A stretch of 14,706 nt of DNA, taken from assembly GCA_013362555.1 (NCBI GenBank), contig JABFVX010000292.1, positions 1 to 14,706 of the forward strand, read 5' to 3'. Both the position numbers and the translations under genes were made by a program. The stretch is from Mycobacteriaceae bacterium. Lineage in GTDB: Bacteria > Actinomycetota > Actinomycetes > Mycobacteriales > Mycobacteriaceae. This document shows positions 12,586-14,706 of the stretch, piece by piece. Below the pieces are notes generated by a model. That model made no database searches and was not told the origin of the DNA. It worked only from the letters and a program-made list of their open reading frames with translations. Within the stretch, counting starts at the first letter, position 1; the number at the start of each line of letters is the position of its first letter.

Positions 12586-14706
12586 ATGACCGGCCGTTCC
12601 GGAACTGCGCGGATGAAATCACTGAGAGGTCGAGTCGGCATCCGGGCGCGGGTCTTGGCGATGGCGCTGATTCCCAGTGTCGCGCTGCTGACCGCGGGGG
12701 TGGGAGTTTCCGGATACCTTGTGCGCCAAGGCGTTCACGCCCAGGACTGGGCCGATCAGATGGGCAGGGGAGCGCCGGCCGGGATTCGGCTGGCCGCGGA
12801 CCTGCAGCAGGAGCGCATGATCGCGATCGGCAAGATCGCGGGCAGGCAGCCGAATCCGGCCGAACTCGCGAGCAGGCGACGCGCCGTCGACGCGGACGTG
12901 CGGGCCCAGTTCGAGGCGCTCAACGTGCTGTATCCGATGAATCCGACCGCCATGCGGGCGCTGGCCGACGCGTTCGGTCCGCTTGCCGCGCAATTGCCCG
13001 CGGTGCGCCAGCGCGCCGACGCCGCAACGCTGTCGGCCGACGACGCCTACACGTTCTACGGCCAGTTCATCGGGTTGATCGAGATGGAGCTGTACTCGAT
13101 GACCCAGTCCGCCCCGGACACGGCCACCGCGTTGGCGGAAGCGGGCAGCGTCGGGCTGTTCTGCGCTGGAGAAGCCATTTCGCGGGCGGCGGCGCTGCTG
13201 CCGCTGGCGGCAGCCAAACCCGGGCTCTCGGACACCCAGCTCGCCGAGTTCAATTACCTGACAGGGCGGTTCCGGAATCAGTTCGGGACCATGTCGGCCG
13301 GGCTGCCCGCCCAGTTCCAGAGCAGGCTGCGGACGCTGCAGGCGACGCCGGAGTACCGCGAGATCGCCGCGGCGGAGCGGGCCGTCATCCTCGCGGCGGC
13401 GCGGCCGAGCGACAGCGACAGCACGGCGACCAAGACCGCCTCCTCGCGGGCATCCTGGGCAGGCTCGTCCGCAAGCGGGCCGAGTGACGCCGCGGCCGCG
13501 CCCATCTCGATGCCGACCGCCACCGGCTGGCAGAACGCCGCCGCCGAAATGCACCGGCTGCTCGGCGCGGTGTACGACGACCAGCGTGCCTACAACCTGG
13601 ACGCCGCGCGGCACCAAGGCGACCGGAGCGCGAACCGGGCGCTGACGGCGGGCGCCGCGGTGGCGGTGTTCGGCCTGGCGGCCTTCCTGCTGGCGCTGGT
13701 GCTGTCGGGCAGGCTGATCCGGCGATTGCAGCGACTGCGCAAGGAAACGCTGGAGCTGGCCGACGTGCGGCTGCCCGCGGTCATGGCGCGGCTGCGCGCG
13801 GGCGAGGACGTCGACCCGACCGACACCGCGGGCACGGTGGCCACGCTGGACTACGGCAGCGACGAGATCGGCGAGGTCGCAGACGCTTTCAACCGCGCGC
13901 AGAACGCCGCGGTGACGGCCGCGGTGACGGAGGCGAAGACTCGCGACGGCGTGCAGGCGGTGTTCCTCAGCATCGCGCACCGCAGCCAGATCGTCGTGCA
14001 CCGCCAGCTCGAGATCCTGGAGGAGATCGAGCACGAAATCGAGCACCCGCGCCACCTCAACATGCTGTTCAAGCTGGACCACCTCGCGACCCGCGAGCGG
14101 CGCAACGCCGAGAACCTGATCATTCTCGGCGGTGAACGGCCCGGCAGGCGCTGGAGCACGCCGGTGCCGCTGATCGCGGTGGTGCGCGGCGCCGTCGGCG
14201 AGACCGAGGAATTCGCGCGGGTGCGGGTGGTGCAGGTTCCGGAGCTGATGATCCAGGGCGGCGCCGTCACCGACCTGGTCCACCTGCTGGCCGAACTGGT
14301 GGACAACGCCACGTCGTACTCGCCGCCGGAGTCGCGAGTTCAGGTGACGGGCGGCATTGTCGGCAAGGGCGTGGCCGTCGAAATCGAGGACCAGGGCCTC
14401 GGCATGACCGCCGAGGAGTTGGCCCGGGCCAACGAAACACTCGCCAACCCGCCGGATTTCAGCGTCGCGACACTGTCCAGCGACTCGCGGGTCGGGCTGT
14501 TCGTCGTGGCCCGGCTGGCCAAAGCCAACGGGGTGGCGATCCGGCTCGTCGAATCCGACTACGGCGGCGTGCGCGCCATCGTCATCATCCCGACCGCACT
14601 CATCTCCACCGCTCCCGCACCGGAGGCGACAGCGTCCGTTCCGAATGCGACGGAGTCCGCGAGCGCGGCGGCCGGCCGGGCCGCAACCTCCGTCGCGGCG
14701 GTGGCC
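12586..14706 (+). CDS. Nitrate/nitrite-sensor-type membrane histidine kinase, CvnA-like (3' end missing)
   Basis: The frame is open for 707 codons and runs off the right edge, so the protein is longer. Residues 22-46 are a first membrane segment. Residues 47-350 form an extracytoplasmic, mostly helical region like the nitrate- and nitrite-sensing (NIT) domain, ending in a Ser/Ala/Thr-rich linker (274-310). Residues 352-374 are the second membrane segment and 375-440 a HAMP-like region. The dimerisation helix carries FKLDHLATRERRNAENLIILGG (495-516), where H499 is the likely phospho-acceptor. The ATPase domain has N box LAELVDNATSYSPP (568-581), G1 box EDQGLGM (601-607) and G2 box VGLFVVARLA (636-645). 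The tail after 675 is Ala/Ser/Thr-rich. Kinases of this kind head Streptomyces conservon operons, followed by roadblock, DUF742 and GTPase genes, which would lie to the right. The signal is unknown. Confidence 0.88.
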   Translation, partial: MTGRSGTARMKSLRGRVGIRARVLAMALIPSVALLTAGVGVSGYLVRQGVHAQDWADQMGRGAPAGIRLAADLQQERMIAIGKIAGRQPNPAELASRRRAVDADVRAQFEALNVLYPMNPTAMRALADAFGPLAAQLPAVRQRADAATLSADDAYTFYGQFIGLIEMELYSMTQSAPDTATALAEAGSVGLFCAGEAISRAAALLPLAAAKPGLSDTQLAEFNYLTGRFRNQFGTMSAGLPAQFQSRLRTLQATPEYREIAAAERAVILAAARPSDSDSTATKTASSRASWAGSSASGPSDAAAAPISMPTATGWQNAAAEMHRLLGAVYDDQRAYNLDAARHQGDRSANRALTAGAAVAVFGLAAFLLALVLSGRLIRRLQRLRKETLELADVRLPAVMARLRAGEDVDPTDTAGTVATLDYGSDEIGEVADAFNRAQNAAVTAAVTEAKTRDGVQAVFLSIAHRSQIVVHRQLEILEEIEHEIEHPRHLNMLFKLDHLATRERRNAENLIILGGERPGRRWSTPVPLIAVVRGAVGETEEFARVRVVQVPELMIQGGAVTDLVHLLAELVDNATSYSPPESRVQVTGGIVGKGVAVEIEDQGLGMTAEELARANETLANPPDFSVATLSSDSRVGLFVVARLAKANGVAIRLVESDYGGVRAIVIIPTALISTAPAPEATASVPNATESASAAAGRAATSVAAVA

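Noticed and set aside
12619..14283. Long minus-strand open frame opposite the histidine kinase, and a plus-strand frame at 12504-13487
   Set aside because: The kinase frame contains membrane segments and N, G1 and G2 boxes. The other frames have no recognisable motifs.
1..14706. CRISPR arrays, tRNA or rRNA genes, insertion sequences, integrases
   Set aside because: No regularly spaced repeats, cloverleaf-like sequence, transposase or integrase motifs, or att-like duplications next to a tRNA were seen.

Overview
The window is about 14.7 kb of GC-rich, actinobacterial chromosome. GTG starts are used, GC-ending codons dominate, and several promoters look leaderless. RecR, YbaB and the DnaX tail are of the mycobacterial/corynebacterial type. 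The best guess is a member of Pseudonocardiales or Nocardia; the sequence alone does not fix the genus. No tRNA, rRNA, CRISPR array, transposase or integrase was found.

Layout. (1) 1-356: the C-terminal end of dnaX (DNA polymerase III gamma/tau). (2) 491-937: a small secreted protein built from G-[YR]-D-R-x pentapeptides. (3) 1011-2117, minus strand: an epoxide-hydrolase-family protein whose catalytic residues appear to be lost, under a promoter buried in a 54-bp palindrome. (4) 2421-5815: fadA-fadB, the two subunits of a fatty-acid beta-oxidation complex, closed by a long perfect hairpin. (5) 5877-6326: a secreted DUF3574 protein. (6) 6359-8075: a divergent pair, an NmrA-like NAD(P)-binding reductase and an AraC-type regulator. 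(7) 8164-10823, minus strand: a translationally coupled FAD reductase and SAM-dependent fatty-acid methyltransferase, probably the tmsA-tmsB pair for 10-methyl branched fatty acids. (8) 10945-11382: a divergent SRPBCC protein. (9) 11466-12420, minus strand: ybaB-recR. (10) 12586 to the right edge: a large membrane histidine kinase of the nitrate/nitrite-sensing, conservon (CvnA) type, incomplete at the edge.

How it fits together. In Mycobacterium (from memory, Rv3715c-Rv3721c) recR, ybaB, an amidase, an SRPBCC protein, an FAD oxidoreductase, a fatty-acid methyltransferase and dnaX form one conserved block. This window holds the same set, but recR-ybaB is flipped, the amidase is absent, and about 7 kb of other genes lies between dnaX and the methyltransferase. 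Lipid metabolism is the common theme: fadAB degrades fatty acids and tmsAB modifies membrane fatty acids.

Long hairpins mark gene ends. Two copies of one hairpin family (943-999 and 8095-8149) sit between convergent genes. Unrelated hairpins follow fadB (5822-5873) and lie between the SRPBCC gene and recR (11394-11463). The strongest leads are the apparently dead epoxide hydrolase with its palindromic promoter, the pentapeptide secreted protein, and the repeated hairpin elements.
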